Shown: positions 16,743 to 26,354 of the stretch, piece by piece | How the letters are laid out: the number at the start of each line of letters is the position of its first letter | How positions within the stretch are numbered: position 1 is the stretch's first letter | NCBI GenBank assembly: GCA_902768785.1 | Contig: CACXMM010000015.1 | Span: 1 to 58,270, forward strand | DNA length: 58,270 nucleotides | Reading direction: 5' to 3' | From: an uncultured Prevotellaceae bacterium | Lineage (GTDB): Bacteria; Bacteroidota; Bacteroidia; Bacteroidales; Bacteroidaceae | Translations under genes and position numbers: made by a program | The notes under the pieces: generated by a model | Seen by the model: only the letters and a program-made list of their open reading frames with translations | Told to the model about the DNA's origin: nothing | The model's database searches: none

Positions 16743-18773
16743 ATGAAGAAAAGACTGACAATGCTAATGGCGCTGATGGCGATGGTTACCACACTGAGCG
16801 CCCAATACGAGATCTATACCAAAGACGGCAATATGTATTTCTGGGAACAGCAGCAGTTGCATGTCAACGAGACGGGTCCTGCCTCGGCATGGACTCTGCT
16901 CACTTCAAAACCTGTGTTGCTGAGTGACATCAAGGAAGTGGTACGTGGCTATACGGTCATGAATGTCCTGCTGAATTGTACTCCCGCCATGTACGACAGC
17001 CGTCTTCAGCTGAAGGTAGGCGAAACCGCTGAATATAAAGCCACGATCAATCCTTCAAATGCCTCGATTAAGGATGTAACCTGGACCTCGAGTAATCCCA
17101 CTGTCGCCTCTGTGAAGAACGGACATGTGGAAGCCTTAAGTGAAGGCTCCACAGTGATCAGTGTGCGTGCTAACCAGGGTGGCTATACCGTCAGGAGCTA
17201 TGTGATGGTGAAGGGATCGGGTACCGTTCATGTTTCGGGTCTTGCCGTACGTCCCACCCAGATGACTCTCTATGTGGGTGATGAGGGTCTTATTACGCCT
17301 GTTATCACGCCACAGAATGCAACGGTAAAAGATGTCACATGGAAATCAAGTAATGAAAATGTGGCCACCGTGCAGGATGGCGTGGTGAAAGCACTGGCTG
17401 TAGGCTCGGCCACGATTACGGCCAAGACCGTTGACGGCGGCTTAGGCAAGGAGAATTTCAAGACAGCAACCTGTCAGGTTACGGTAATGAAGATGCCCAC
17501 CAACATTACCAGCAAACCCACCATGGGTGTGTTATATCCAGGAGAGAACACCTACCAGGTGCTCACCGCCTATACCCCCTTCCTGCTGGGGCAGCAAGTG
17601 AAAATACGCGCTTTTGCCGACAAGAATCTCACATCCCCCCTTACGGGTACTTATTCCATTGTCATGAATGGACAGGGTACGCTGCGAACCACCTCTACTA
17701 CCAGTGATCTTACAGTGGGGGGCTCGTTGGCCATACAAGAACCTGCGACCATCCATTTCCAACAGACGGGTGGTAGCACTACCATTGAAGAGAATACGCT
17801 TTTCGATATCGGACCCGCTGTTGTCGTAGCCACTCCTAATGGTGTCTGTGTGAACGGAACCATGAAGAACACACGTAACACGGTGAGACTGCTCTTCAAT
17901 CCTGCCAAGGGCCTCTGTGAACTGGCTAATATCAGTGCATCCAGCAGTCAATGCTATGTTGACGGGGTGCTTGCCTATTCTTATCCAGGACGTGCTGATG
18001 CATTCTGTCTCGATGATCGTCAGAACATCATGACAACAGTAGCAGTGCCTGCGGGCAACAACTTCAATGCCTGTATCTATGGCAACGGGACGAAAATGCT
18101 CACATTGATGTCGAATAAGCCTGCGGTGGTCATGCCCAGTATCTGGGCAAGGGGAGGCTTGATTGTTGGCAACAGCCTGAGTAATGATGGTGAGCTGTGC
18201 ACCACAACAGTCCATACTCAGACAGGTCGGACAGGCAAAGAGTGGGTGGCACAAGGCTGGGACTTTGGTCAGCAGAACGACCAAGCAGGAAAAGCTAACG
18301 ATATCAGTTATGTGCAATTAGGCTACTATGCGAAACTTGACAACGGTACTTGTGTGAGTGCTGTAGATTGGAATACGCAGGGGAATGCCACCAGCTATGA
18401 TGCGAAGAACACCAATACAAATCTGTATTTCGATGGGGAGCCAATAGGTGGAATGATGTCGGCACGTGTATGGAGTGATGGTGCACAAGCTCTCTTCACC
18501 CATTACAATGGCCGACAGAAGGAATGGATTCTCGGTGCCATGAACAGTAACCATGTAGAGAGTTCTTTCTTCACCCGATCCTTTGATCTGGAACCGCGTA
18601 TGTTCGCCCAGAATATTTATGGCGCATGGTTCACAGCAGGAAAACGGAATGGTGAATTCGTTGTGCTCGATGGTGAGGGGAATGTCTATTTCCATACAGC
18701 TGCACTTGCTTCCAAGACCATTAACGACTTTGTTTTAGCTACCCGTTTGCCCGAGGCTTGGCTTGTCCCTTGA
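16743..18773 (+). CDS. Secreted protein with two Big_2 (Ig-like) domains
   Basis: 676 aa. Signal peptide MKKRLTMLMALMAMVTTLSAQ. Two group-2 bacterial Ig domains are clear at about residues 80-160 (LKVGETAEYKATINPSN...VTWTSSNPTVASV) and 165-250 (LYVGDEGLITPVITP...VTWKSSNENVATV). The remaining ~420 residues have beta-rich, unassigned sequence (AFCLDDRQN, WVAQGWDFGQQ, DGEGNVYFHT). There is no catalytic motif. A cell-surface or adhesive role is inferred from the Ig domains. The partner upstream gene also encodes a secreted protein. Confidence 0.85.
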   Translation: MKKRLTMLMALMAMVTTLSAQYEIYTKDGNMYFWEQQQLHVNETGPASAWTLLTSKPVLLSDIKEVVRGYTVMNVLLNCTPAMYDSRLQLKVGETAEYKATINPSNASIKDVTWTSSNPTVASVKNGHVEALSEGSTVISVRANQGGYTVRSYVMVKGSGTVHVSGLAVRPTQMTLYVGDEGLITPVITPQNATVKDVTWKSSNENVATVQDGVVKALAVGSATITAKTVDGGLGKENFKTATCQVTVMKMPTNITSKPTMGVLYPGENTYQVLTAYTPFLLGQQVKIRAFADKNLTSPLTGTYSIVMNGQGTLRTTSTTSDLTVGGSLAIQEPATIHFQQTGGSTTIEENTLFDIGPAVVVATPNGVCVNGTMKNTRNTVRLLFNPAKGLCELANISASSSQCYVDGVLAYSYPGRADAFCLDDRQNIMTTVAVPAGNNFNACIYGNGTKMLTLMSNKPAVVMPSIWARGGLIVGNSLSNDGELCTTTVHTQTGRTGKEWVAQGWDFGQQNDQAGKANDISYVQLGYYAKLDNGTCVSAVDWNTQGNATSYDAKNTNTNLYFDGEPIGGMMSARVWSDGAQALFTHYNGRQKEWILGAMNSNHVESSFFTRSFDLEPRMFAQNIYGAWFTAGKRNGEFVVLDGEGNVYFHTAALASKTINDFVLATRLPEAWLVP

Positions 18774-18837
18774 TGAGAGTGTGCGACACATCCTGAAAAA
18801 GAAGGATAGTATGAAATATTAATTATATGATATATTT

Positions 18838-20487
18838 ATGAAAATAAAAACTCTTTTGCTGACAGCGGTCATGACTGCTGGAAGCATGACCCTTGGTACA
18901 TCCTGTTCACAACAGTCTGAAAGCAAGACCTCTCAGATAGTCACGGTAGGTAATCCTTATCTCCCCCTTTGGGAGCATATTCCCGATGGAGAGCCCTATG
19001 TGTTCGAAGACCCTGACAATCCAGGTAAGCAAAGGGTCTATATCTATGGCTCGCACGACAGTCGCATCACCGACTATTGCGGACGTGAGCTCGTGGTATG
19101 GTCGGCATCGGTAGATAGTCTGAATAACTGGCGTTACGACGGAGAGATTCTTTCCGTCAGCAAGAATGCCAAGGGCGAGATACTTAACGAGGATAGTCTT
19201 GCCGACGTACTTTTTGCACCTGATATCACCTTGGTAACTGATAAGGATGGGAAAAAGACCTATTACCTTTACCCTAACGACCAGACCGGTTACCGCAACG
19301 GATTGATTGCGAAGAGCGATCGCCCTGATGGTCCTTTCGAGGTGTGTAACTGGAAGAAAGATAACCCGAACCAGGTAGATGGTGTCCTGGCATTCGATCC
19401 CGCTGTCTTTGTGGATGACGATGGACGGGTGTATGGCTACTGGGGCTTTGAGCAGTCCTTCGGGGCGGAGTTGGATCCCACATCCATGGCGACGGTAAAG
19501 CCTGGAACAAAGATCGTTGAGAATATGGTTTCATCCAAGAACCAGCCAGGGGTGTTCCGTTTCTTCGAAGCCTCTTCCATCCGTAAGATTAAAGATAAAT
19601 ATGTATTTATCTATAGTCGTTGGACTAAGGATGGTGAGTTCGGACTTCCTGAGACCAACTATACCTTGGCCTACGCTTATGGTGACAAGCCACTGGGTCC
19701 GTGGACCTATGGTGGTACGATTATCGATGGACGGGGTCGGGAGATCAATGAGAAAGGCGACACCATCGCTTCGGGAAACGTGTCGGGTAACACACATGGC
19801 AGCATCTGTGAGATCAACGGACAGTGGTATGTCTTCTATCATCGTCAGTCGGGTTTGAACGAGTTTGCCCGTCAGGCAATGGTTGCTCCCATCACCGTGA
19901 ATGTGGAGGAAGGACCTGGCGGAAAAGTGACGATCTCTGAAGGAGAATATAACTCAGAAGGCTTTGCCCTCAACGGACTGGATCCGTTGGAACCTCACTC
20001 CGCAGGTATTGCCTGTTGGTACACAGGTCCGAAAGTGGGCGAGCATCAGTGGCCAAATAATATCTTCTATGGCTCATATGTGGAGTCGTCATACGGCACA
20101 GAAGACAAATTCGATGCACCCTATGATCTCCGTAATAATACCAATCGTGTGATCAATAATACCGATGGGTCGATTGTTGGCTATAAGTATTTCAATTTCT
20201 CTGAGACCCATGGTAAGAAGGGACTTCAGCTGCTGCTTACCTTGATACCAGCGGGAATCGATGGCACGATAGAAGTGATGGCTGACAGACCGTGGGCTTC
20301 GCAGGGAGGAAAGAGCTTAGGCAAACTTCAGCTGAAGCGGGACATGCCTCAGGAATCCACCCAGCTTTCTGTCGATTTGCCTGCTCTCCAAGAACTGGAC
20401 GGCAAGCATGCCCTCTTCTTCCTCTTTGCTTCCGAAACCAAGGAAAAGTCGATATGTACTTTAGAAAACTTTGTGTTTAAGTACTGA
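18838..20487 (+). CDS. Glycoside hydrolase family 43 lipoprotein
   Basis: 549 aa. The lipobox LGTSC (about residues 20-24) makes it a probable lipoprotein. GH43 five-blade propeller motifs: EPYVFEDPDN, LFAPDITL, VLAFDPAVFVDDDGRVYGYWG (general acid/base and pKa-modulating Asp region) and FFEASSIRKIKDKYVFIYS (catalytic Glu region), then HGSICEINGQWYVFYHR. Family members cleave arabinose or xylose linkages in arabinan and arabinoxylan; subfamily not decided. The C-terminal ~150 residues look like an accessory beta domain. A strong terminator follows. Confidence 0.9.
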   Translation: MKIKTLLLTAVMTAGSMTLGTSCSQQSESKTSQIVTVGNPYLPLWEHIPDGEPYVFEDPDNPGKQRVYIYGSHDSRITDYCGRELVVWSASVDSLNNWRYDGEILSVSKNAKGEILNEDSLADVLFAPDITLVTDKDGKKTYYLYPNDQTGYRNGLIAKSDRPDGPFEVCNWKKDNPNQVDGVLAFDPAVFVDDDGRVYGYWGFEQSFGAELDPTSMATVKPGTKIVENMVSSKNQPGVFRFFEASSIRKIKDKYVFIYSRWTKDGEFGLPETNYTLAYAYGDKPLGPWTYGGTIIDGRGREINEKGDTIASGNVSGNTHGSICEINGQWYVFYHRQSGLNEFARQAMVAPITVNVEEGPGGKVTISEGEYNSEGFALNGLDPLEPHSAGIACWYTGPKVGEHQWPNNIFYGSYVESSYGTEDKFDAPYDLRNNTNRVINNTDGSIVGYKYFNFSETHGKKGLQLLLTLIPAGIDGTIEVMADRPWASQGGKSLGKLQLKRDMPQESTQLSVDLPALQELDGKHALFFLFASETKEKSICTLENFVFKY

Positions 20488-20505
20488 ACTCGTTGATCCA
20501 TTCTA

Positions 20506-20538
20506 TGAGGGCGCATCAGTTTGATGTGCCCTCATTTT
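20506..20538 (+). terminator. Rho-independent terminator after the GH43 gene
   Basis: TGAGGGCGCATCA (20506-20518) pairs with TGATGTGCCCTCA (20522-20534) around a GTT loop, followed by TTTTGT. Confidence 0.85.
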
Positions 20539-20583
20539 GTATAGAAAAATTGCTGGATTATTTGGCCTTTCGTTTTTTCTTCG

Positions 20584-20591
20584 TATCTTTG
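20584..20591 (+). promoter_or_regulatory. -7 box (TATCTTTG) of the SpoIIE phosphatase operon
   Basis: TATCTTTG about 42 nt before the ATG at 20633. Confidence 0.6.
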
Positions 20592-20632
20592 CGAGCAATT
20601 ATTAGATAGCACTCTCGGAGGGAAATCAAGAT

Positions 20633-22855
20633 ATGCGATTGAAGAGCGGAGATAAAAAACGGTCATCCCCCCAAAGGGGCCTTTGGACAGGACTGACAAT
20701 CGTCATCCTGGCCGGGCTTCTTGTGCAAGGTATCTCTGCCTTCCAGTATCACTATACGCGGTCAATGATCGAGTATTACATGGATTTACAGGTGAGCGTC
20801 CAGCTGAGAATGGCTTCACTTCGCATGGACTCGATTATAAAAGGTGTAGAAGTACTGGCGTCTAATCAGGTGTGGCATGTGCAGCAGCATCTTGACGATC
20901 CAGATTATTTAGAGAAGATATTATATAATTTGGTGAATAGTGGTGGGGGCAATCTTTCTGGGGCTGGCATTGCCTTCCGTCCCCATTACTATGCCAACAA
21001 GGGTTACTGGTATCAGCCTTATGCGCAGCGGAAGGGAGACTCCGTCATCGTTAAGCAGATCGGTTCCAAGGTGCACGACTATGTCTCAAAAGACTTCTAC
21101 GAAACCTGTATCAAGGGTGACACCCTAAAATGGAATATGCCCTATATGGATGCTGAGGGTGCTCAGGATAACGTCACCACCTATGCCTTACCTATCCGCA
21201 ACAAGCAAGGAGAACCTGTAGCTGTGCTGGTAGTGGATATCAATGTTAGGTGGATTGGTGAGAACGCCAATAAGATGCGCTGGTTCCCATCGTGCTTTTC
21301 GTTGGTCATCACTGAAGATGGTAAGCTGGTAAACATGCCGGATTCCGAATTATGTAGCACTGAGATGGCTAATAAGATAGGCTCCAAGATCAGTGACAAC
21401 CCTTTTACAGAAAAAGATAGAGGCAGGGTTATTAAGTCATTTGATTTCTATGATGAGGAGAAAGGTCGGCAGGGACGTGTTTATTATGCCTCTAAAAGTG
21501 CTGAGACCAATTGGATGCTGGCGAGGATGTTTTATGACGATGAGGTGTATGAAGACTTGTATGATCTTCGCAAGATTGTCTTATTGATGGCACTTGTGGG
21601 TCTGATCGTGTTAGGACTTGTCATCCTGGTGTTTTTCCGAAACGGGATTAAGCTTCATCGGAGTCTGGTGAAGCAGGAACGCATTGACGGAGAGCTGAAG
21701 ATTGCCAAAGCCATTCAGACACAAATGCTGCCGCGCAAAGAAGACGCCTTGCCAGAAAACATCAGTCTTTATGCCTCATTGACACCCGCTCGTGACGTGG
21801 GGGGTGACTTGTATGATTATATCCTCCGTGATGGCCGACTCTTCTTCTGTATCGGCGATGTGACAGGCAAGGGCGTACCAGCAGCCCTTCTAATGGCCGT
21901 GGTGAAGGCCATGTTCCGTGGCGAGGCACGTCGTGCCGACAAGGCTGTGAACATTGTAGAGACCATGAACAGAAACCTCAGTCAGCAAATCACGTCAAGC
22001 TATTTCGTCACGATGTTCGTGGGTATCATGGATCTGAATACCGGACATCTTGACTACTGCAATGCCGGTCATGAGGCACCGGTTCTGATAGGCGGCCATC
22101 ATGCAGACGGCGTTTCCGGCTTTACTTCACATTCAAAGGCCGCTGTCCAACCCTTAGGCGTGAAGCCCAACCTGCCTATCGGTGCGCTGACTGACTGGAA
22201 CTATGATGGGCAGGAGATGCAGTTGGATCCAGGCGACATGCTCTTCCTCTATACCGATGGACTCAGTGAGGCGAAGAACGTTGACAACCACTCCTTAGGC
22301 AGGAACCGCGTGCTTGCACTGGTGCAGTCACACAGCGGTGACACTGCCCAGCAGCTGGTGGAGTTCCTGGATGCGGAAGCCCACCGCTATGCGGCTGAGA
22401 CGGAGCAGAGCGATGACATCACGTTGCTGGCCATCAGCTGGCACGGGGACAGCATCTTCATGAAACCATTGATGGAAGACATCGGCAAACTGAAGCCCTT
22501 CGTCCTGAAGGCAGCCCAGCATGCTGGGATCAATGAGAAGGAAACCAAACGCCTGCGCCTGGCAGTGGAGGAGGTGGTGGCGAATATCATCAACTATAGC
22601 GGGGCTACAGTCATCAAACTGCAGAAGCGGGAAGAGGACGGACAGCTGGTGATGACGATCGATGACGACGGACAGCCCTTTGACCCCACTGTGGAATCCA
22701 CAACAGATCTCAGCGTCCCTGCCGATGAACGCCCTCCCGGCGGCATGGGCATCATCTTCCTTCATCGGATGACGGACGGATTGACCTATCAGCGTATTGA
22801 CGGACACAACATATTGACAATCATTAAAAAGAAGACAAATGGATATCACGATTAA
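20633..22855 (+). CDS. Membrane sensor with SpoIIE-type phosphatase and RsbW-like kinase domain
   Basis: 740 aa, in order: TM helix (GLWTGLTIVILAGLLVQGIS, about 15-35), an extracytoplasmic Cache-like sensor (about 40-300; AGIAFRPHYYANKGYWYQPY), a second TM (VLLMALVGLIVLGLVILVFF), then a PP2C/SpoIIE phosphatase domain (ARDVGGDLYDY, GDVTGKGVPAALLMA, YCNAGHEAP, LYTDGLSEAKN, SDDITLLAI). Last is a GHKL/HATPase domain (RLAVEEVVANIINYSG, IDDDGQPFDPT, GGMGIIFLHRM). Having both the antagonist phosphatase and an anti-sigma-type kinase in one chain, next to an STAS gene, points to a partner-switching signalling module. The target is not visible. Confidence 0.92.
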   Translation: MRLKSGDKKRSSPQRGLWTGLTIVILAGLLVQGISAFQYHYTRSMIEYYMDLQVSVQLRMASLRMDSIIKGVEVLASNQVWHVQQHLDDPDYLEKILYNLVNSGGGNLSGAGIAFRPHYYANKGYWYQPYAQRKGDSVIVKQIGSKVHDYVSKDFYETCIKGDTLKWNMPYMDAEGAQDNVTTYALPIRNKQGEPVAVLVVDINVRWIGENANKMRWFPSCFSLVITEDGKLVNMPDSELCSTEMANKIGSKISDNPFTEKDRGRVIKSFDFYDEEKGRQGRVYYASKSAETNWMLARMFYDDEVYEDLYDLRKIVLLMALVGLIVLGLVILVFFRNGIKLHRSLVKQERIDGELKIAKAIQTQMLPRKEDALPENISLYASLTPARDVGGDLYDYILRDGRLFFCIGDVTGKGVPAALLMAVVKAMFRGEARRADKAVNIVETMNRNLSQQITSSYFVTMFVGIMDLNTGHLDYCNAGHEAPVLIGGHHADGVSGFTSHSKAAVQPLGVKPNLPIGALTDWNYDGQEMQLDPGDMLFLYTDGLSEAKNVDNHSLGRNRVLALVQSHSGDTAQQLVEFLDAEAHRYAAETEQSDDITLLAISWHGDSIFMKPLMEDIGKLKPFVLKAAQHAGINEKETKRLRLAVEEVVANIINYSGATVIKLQKREEDGQLVMTIDDDGQPFDPTVESTTDLSVPADERPPGGMGIIFLHRMTDGLTYQRIDGHNILTIIKKKTNGYHD

Positions 22856-23147
22856 CGAACAGAAGGGAAGACTCGTCGTGACTCTGAGCGGCGATTTGGA
22901 CAACATGGCGAGCAGTCAGGCGGAGCGTAGCATAGCACCTGTGTTTGAAAGGACCGACTGCGATGTGGTGCTCGATTGTACAGACATGAGTTATATCTCC
23001 AGCAGTGGTCTCCGGATCCTGCTGAATGTGTATAAGCATACCCGTGCCAACGGACATGTCTCCATTCTGAAGGGATTGGATGACGAGGTGAGAGAGGTGT
23101 TTGAGCTGAGCGGATTCCTACAATTGTTTAAAGTGGATGACATGTGA
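22839..23147 (+). CDS. STAS-domain anti-sigma factor antagonist
   Basis: 102 aa, a single STAS domain. DCTDMSYISSSGLRILLNVYKH contains the conserved Ser next to SGLR that is phosphorylated in SpoIIAA/RsbV proteins. It overlaps the 3' end of the phosphatase/kinase gene by 17 nt, so the two are translationally coupled and very likely act on each other. Confidence 0.92.
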   Translation: MDITINEQKGRLVVTLSGDLDNMASSQAERSIAPVFERTDCDVVLDCTDMSYISSSGLRILLNVYKHTRANGHVSILKGLDDEVREVFELSGFLQLFKVDDM

Positions 23148-23196
23148 CCCAGAAAGAAGAGATGGGGCCTATATTGATAACCTGCGTGGGCTGACT

Positions 23197-23245
23197 GCCT
23201 CCTGCCTCCAGCCTCCTGTCTCCTGTCTCCTGACTCCTGACTCCC
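23197..23245. repeat. Heptanucleotide tandem array, intergenic
   Basis: Seven units: GCCTCCT, GCCTCCA, GCCTCCT, GTCTCCT, GTCTCCT, GACTCCT, GACTCCC. It lies between the STAS gene and the TlpA-like gene. Confidence 0.85.
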
Positions 23246-23288
23246 TTTAATAATGATTATTATAAACATAGTTAAAAGAAAGTGTAAT

Positions 23289-24422
23289 ATGGTTCATAAA
23301 GTAATGAAAGGACTGTTGCTTGCGATGCTCGTATCAGCTGTTCCTGCAACGGCTCAAACACCACAGACAGCAGTGTCTGATGGTTCGGGCATGCAGGTAA
23401 GCTATTCCGTCAGCGGCATATACGGTCATGAAGGAAAGAAGGTCTATCTGATAGACAATCTGACAGAAACAAGTATTGACAGCATGGTGGTTGTTAACGG
23501 GAAGTTCTCGTTCACTGGCACGGCAGCGAAAGATGCCTTCATGGCCGTCGGTGCTGAGAACAGCAAATGGGAAATTGATTTCTTCAATGATGGCACACCC
23601 GTCATTATTAACGTCAACGACAGCACGTTGAAGGGCTCTCCTCTGAATGAGCGTCTGGCGAAGTTGGAGGTGGAGCAGGACTTGCCGAAGAGGACCTTAT
23701 CAGAGAAGGTCTCCAAGATGACCGCAGCAGACATCACGGCCCATGAGGATGAACTCTCGGATGAATATGGCAAGATGGCAGATGAGATGACAGCTTTTGC
23801 CAACCGTGTTTTCAAGGAGGAACGCCACTCGCTCATACCAGTGGCCTTTGCCGGTTATTTTTTCTTCGACAACGGCGTGGAGGCATACGACGAATTGGTG
23901 AAAGAACAAGTGGTGTTTGCCAACCATCCCTATCTGAAGAAGACGAGAGACGAGGTGGAAGCGCTCCTGAAACCGAAGGACAGTCCTAAGACGGCCTTCA
24001 TCGGACAGCCGTTCACTGACTTTGAAATGGCCGATCCCGATGGTAAGATGCACAAGATCAGTGAGCTCGTTGGCGAAGGCAAATGGGTGCTCATCGATTT
24101 CTGGGCTTCCTGGTGCGGCCCCTGCAGGGCAGAGATGCCCAACGTGTTGGAGGCTTACAATAAGTATCATGCCAAGGGCTTTGAGGTTATCGGCATCTCC
24201 TTGGATGAGAAGAAGGAGGCATGGGTGAAGGCTATCGGACAGATCAAAATGCCTTGGATGCAGCTTTCCGACCTGAAAGGTTTCAATTGTGCTGCCGCCA
24301 TAGCCTACAAGGTCGATGCCATCCCCGATAACCTTCTCATTGATCCGCAAGGAAAGATCATCGACCGAGCCTTGCGTGGCAAATCCCTCCACAAGCATTT
24401 GCAGGACATTTTCGGAGAGTAA
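23289..24422 (+). CDS. TlpA-like thiol-disulfide oxidoreductase with DUF4369-type N-domain
   Basis: 377 aa from the ATG at 23289 (MVHKVMKGLLLAMLVSAVPATAQ, a signal peptide). An N-terminal beta domain (VSGIYGHEGKKVYLIDN...VVNGKFSFTGT) is typical of DUF4369 proteins. The C-terminal thioredoxin fold has the redox motif WASWCGPCRAEMP and the cis-Pro region AIPDNLLIDPQGKI. It is exported and probably works in the periplasm or on the outer surface. It follows the heptanucleotide array. Confidence 0.9.
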   Translation: MVHKVMKGLLLAMLVSAVPATAQTPQTAVSDGSGMQVSYSVSGIYGHEGKKVYLIDNLTETSIDSMVVVNGKFSFTGTAAKDAFMAVGAENSKWEIDFFNDGTPVIINVNDSTLKGSPLNERLAKLEVEQDLPKRTLSEKVSKMTAADITAHEDELSDEYGKMADEMTAFANRVFKEERHSLIPVAFAGYFFFDNGVEAYDELVKEQVVFANHPYLKKTRDEVEALLKPKDSPKTAFIGQPFTDFEMADPDGKMHKISELVGEGKWVLIDFWASWCGPCRAEMPNVLEAYNKYHAKGFEVIGISLDEKKEAWVKAIGQIKMPWMQLSDLKGFNCAAAIAYKVDAIPDNLLIDPQGKIIDRALRGKSLHKHLQDIFGE

Positions 24423-24518
24423 ATATTCTAATAATTTCGTTGATGCGACCACAGAACCAAGAGGACGGCAAATGTTGCTTTCAACGACATCTTGTAGATA
24501 ATTATAAAATTGTTTAAT

Positions 24519-25094
24519 ATGAAAAAGATCTTAATGATGATGGCAGCACTCTTGACGGTTAGCCTGAGTGCATGCTCCCAAGGAAACAAAACAAAGGAGA
24601 ACAAAGACGGGAAAGTATTAGTAGCCTATTTCTCAGCATCGGGTGTAACGAGAGGTGTTGCCCAGCAGCTGGCAGAGGTGACAGGTGGAACCCTGCACGA
24701 AATCAAACCTGAGCAGCTATACACGGATGCAGATCTCGATTGGCGTAACAGACAGAGCCGCAGCAGTGTGGAGATGCAGGATAAGTCTTCCCGTCCTGCC
24801 ATCACCGACAAGCTCTCAGACATGAAGGACTATAGTGTGGTTTATGTTGGTTTCCCCATCTGGTGGAACACATGCCCGACGATTATCAACACCTTCATGG
24901 AAACCTACGACTTCCAGGGCAAGACCGTTATCCCCTTTGCCACCTCTGGCAGTAGCAGTATCAAGAAAGCCTGCGAAGACTTAAAAGCCGCTTATCCTAA
25001 CTTCGATTGGATGGAGGGCAAACTGTTGAATCGTGTATCGAAGGATGACTTGAAGAAGTGGGTGGAGACCCATGTTATTTCTTCAAAAAACTGA
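24519..25094 (+). CDS. Flavodoxin-fold lipoprotein
   Basis: 191 aa from the ATG at 24519. The lipobox LSAC (Cys about residue 19) marks a lipoprotein. The flavodoxin fold shows FMN-binding loops YFSASGVTRGVA and VGFPIWWNTCP, then PFATSGSSS. Exported flavodoxins of this type are common in Bacteroidetes; the electron partner is unknown. The 3' end overlaps the convergent murQ gene by 20 nt. Confidence 0.88.
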   Translation: MKKILMMMAALLTVSLSACSQGNKTKENKDGKVLVAYFSASGVTRGVAQQLAEVTGGTLHEIKPEQLYTDADLDWRNRQSRSSVEMQDKSSRPAITDKLSDMKDYSVVYVGFPIWWNTCPTIINTFMETYDFQGKTVIPFATSGSSSIKKACEDLKAAYPNFDWMEGKLLNRVSKDDLKKWVETHVISSKN

Positions 25095-25890
25095 ACTTGA
25101 GTGCCTCATTCACACTGCCAGCCTCAAGCAGTCGTCGTTTCGCCTCGTCATAATCCAATCCGAGATACTCCTGAAGCATCCGTGTACCACGGTCCACAAG
25201 CTTGGCATTGGTGAGTTGCATATTCACCATGCGGTTGTCATGAACGCGTCCCATCCGGATCATCAGTGAGGTGGAAATCATGTTTAACACCATCTTCTGC
25301 GCTGTACCGCTCTTCATGCGACTGGATCCTGTCACGAACTCTGGTCCCACAATGGTTTCTATCGGATAGTGGGAAACAGCGGCAAGTGGGGTGGTGGGGT
25401 TGCTAGTGATACAACCTGTCAGCAGACCCTTCCTATGGGCTTCACTCACGGCACCAACCACATAAGGCGTGGTGCCGGAGGCTGCTATGCCCAGAACGGT
25501 ATCATCAGGGGTAGGGTGGTAGGCCAAGATGTCGTTCCAACCCTGCTTGGCATCGTCTTCCGCCTTTTCAACAGCATGGCGCAGTGCCCTGTCACCTCCT
25601 GCAATAATGCCTATGACCCATGAGTCAGGCACACCAAAAGTGGGAGGCAGTTCACTGGCATCGAGAACACCCAGTCGTCCACTGGTGCCAGCACCTACAT
25701 AGAAGAGTCGTCCACCCCGTTTCATTCTCGGCTCTATGGCTTCCACCAGCGCTTCAATCTGCGGTATGGCACGTTGAACAGCCTTGGCCACACCAGCGTC
25801 TTCTTCGTTGATATGTGCCAGCAGTTCCGCTACCGACATCTGTTCCAGATGTCCAAAACGGGATTCTTGTTCTGTAATCTTCTGGTTCAT
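25075..25890 (-). CDS. murQ: N-acetylmuramic acid 6-phosphate etherase
   Basis: 271 aa cytoplasmic enzyme that removes D-lactate from MurNAc-6-P during cell-wall recycling. SIS-domain motifs: RLFYVGAGTSGRLGVLDASELPP, GIIAGGDRALRHAVE, LGIAASGTTPYVVGA, and FVTGSSRMKSGTAQKMVLNM. An ATG four codons upstream (25902) is possible; MNQKITEQESRF is the usual family start. Its 3' end overlaps the convergent flavodoxin gene. Confidence 0.95.
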   Translation of the reverse strand: MNQKITEQESRFGHLEQMSVAELLAHINEEDAGVAKAVQRAIPQIEALVEAIEPRMKRGGRLFYVGAGTSGRLGVLDASELPPTFGVPDSWVIGIIAGGDRALRHAVEKAEDDAKQGWNDILAYHPTPDDTVLGIAASGTTPYVVGAVSEAHRKGLLTGCITSNPTTPLAAVSHYPIETIVGPEFVTGSSRMKSGTAQKMVLNMISTSLMIRMGRVHDNRMVNMQLTNAKLVDRGTRMLQEYLGLDYDEAKRRLLEAGSVNEALKFSFLKK

Positions 25891-25949
25891 CCTAAAAGGC
25901 ATTTATTGATAAAATGATCAAGCATAGAGGTCTTCCAAAGACCATGGCT

Positions 25950-26354
25950 TCAGAGGAAGTCGATATCAACGACATGCCCCAGGGGAATGGCTGTCCCGTC
26001 ATCCATCCATAGCAGATGGTCATAGGTGTCAATCTTCTTGACTGTTCCTAATAATGCAATGTAGCTGCCGCCAGCCTTGTGCTCGTCAGGCAGGAAATAG
26101 GAAACAGTGACTTGTGGATGCTCCCCTATAGATTCCATCAATCGGGCAAACTTTCTGTTCAGTCGCTCGTTGTCATACTCCTCCAGTTCCACCTGACTAT
26201 CAGTCAGCCTTGCCGTTTCGTGGATGACAGCATCATAGCCAGTCAGCGCAGCGAAGGGCGCAAACTGGGCGGCACGTGCCATCATCGGCATCTGCGGATG
26301 GTTGTGCGACACATGATGTGGCAAATGAATGATATCGTCGTATTCTCCCATCAT
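25950..26354 (-). CDS. YolD-like protein
   Basis: 134 aa. MARAAQFAPFAALTGYDAVIHE followed by a C-terminal beta part (GTVKKIDTYDHLLWMDDGTAIPLGHVVDID) matches the YolD-like family, which sits beside Y-family polymerases and is thought to replace UmuD-type partners. The start codon lies at the edge of an eight-unit heptanucleotide array that fills the gap to the polymerase gene, which could affect its translation. Confidence 0.78.
   Translation of the reverse strand: MMGEYDDIIHLPHHVSHNHPQMPMMARAAQFAPFAALTGYDAVIHETARLTDSQVELEEYDNERLNRKFARLMESIGEHPQVTVSYFLPDEHKAGGSYIALLGTVKKIDTYDHLLWMDDGTAIPLGHVVDIDFL

Noticed and set aside
17532-18317. 261-residue minus-strand frame
   Set aside because: Antisense to the Big_2 protein gene; no family features.
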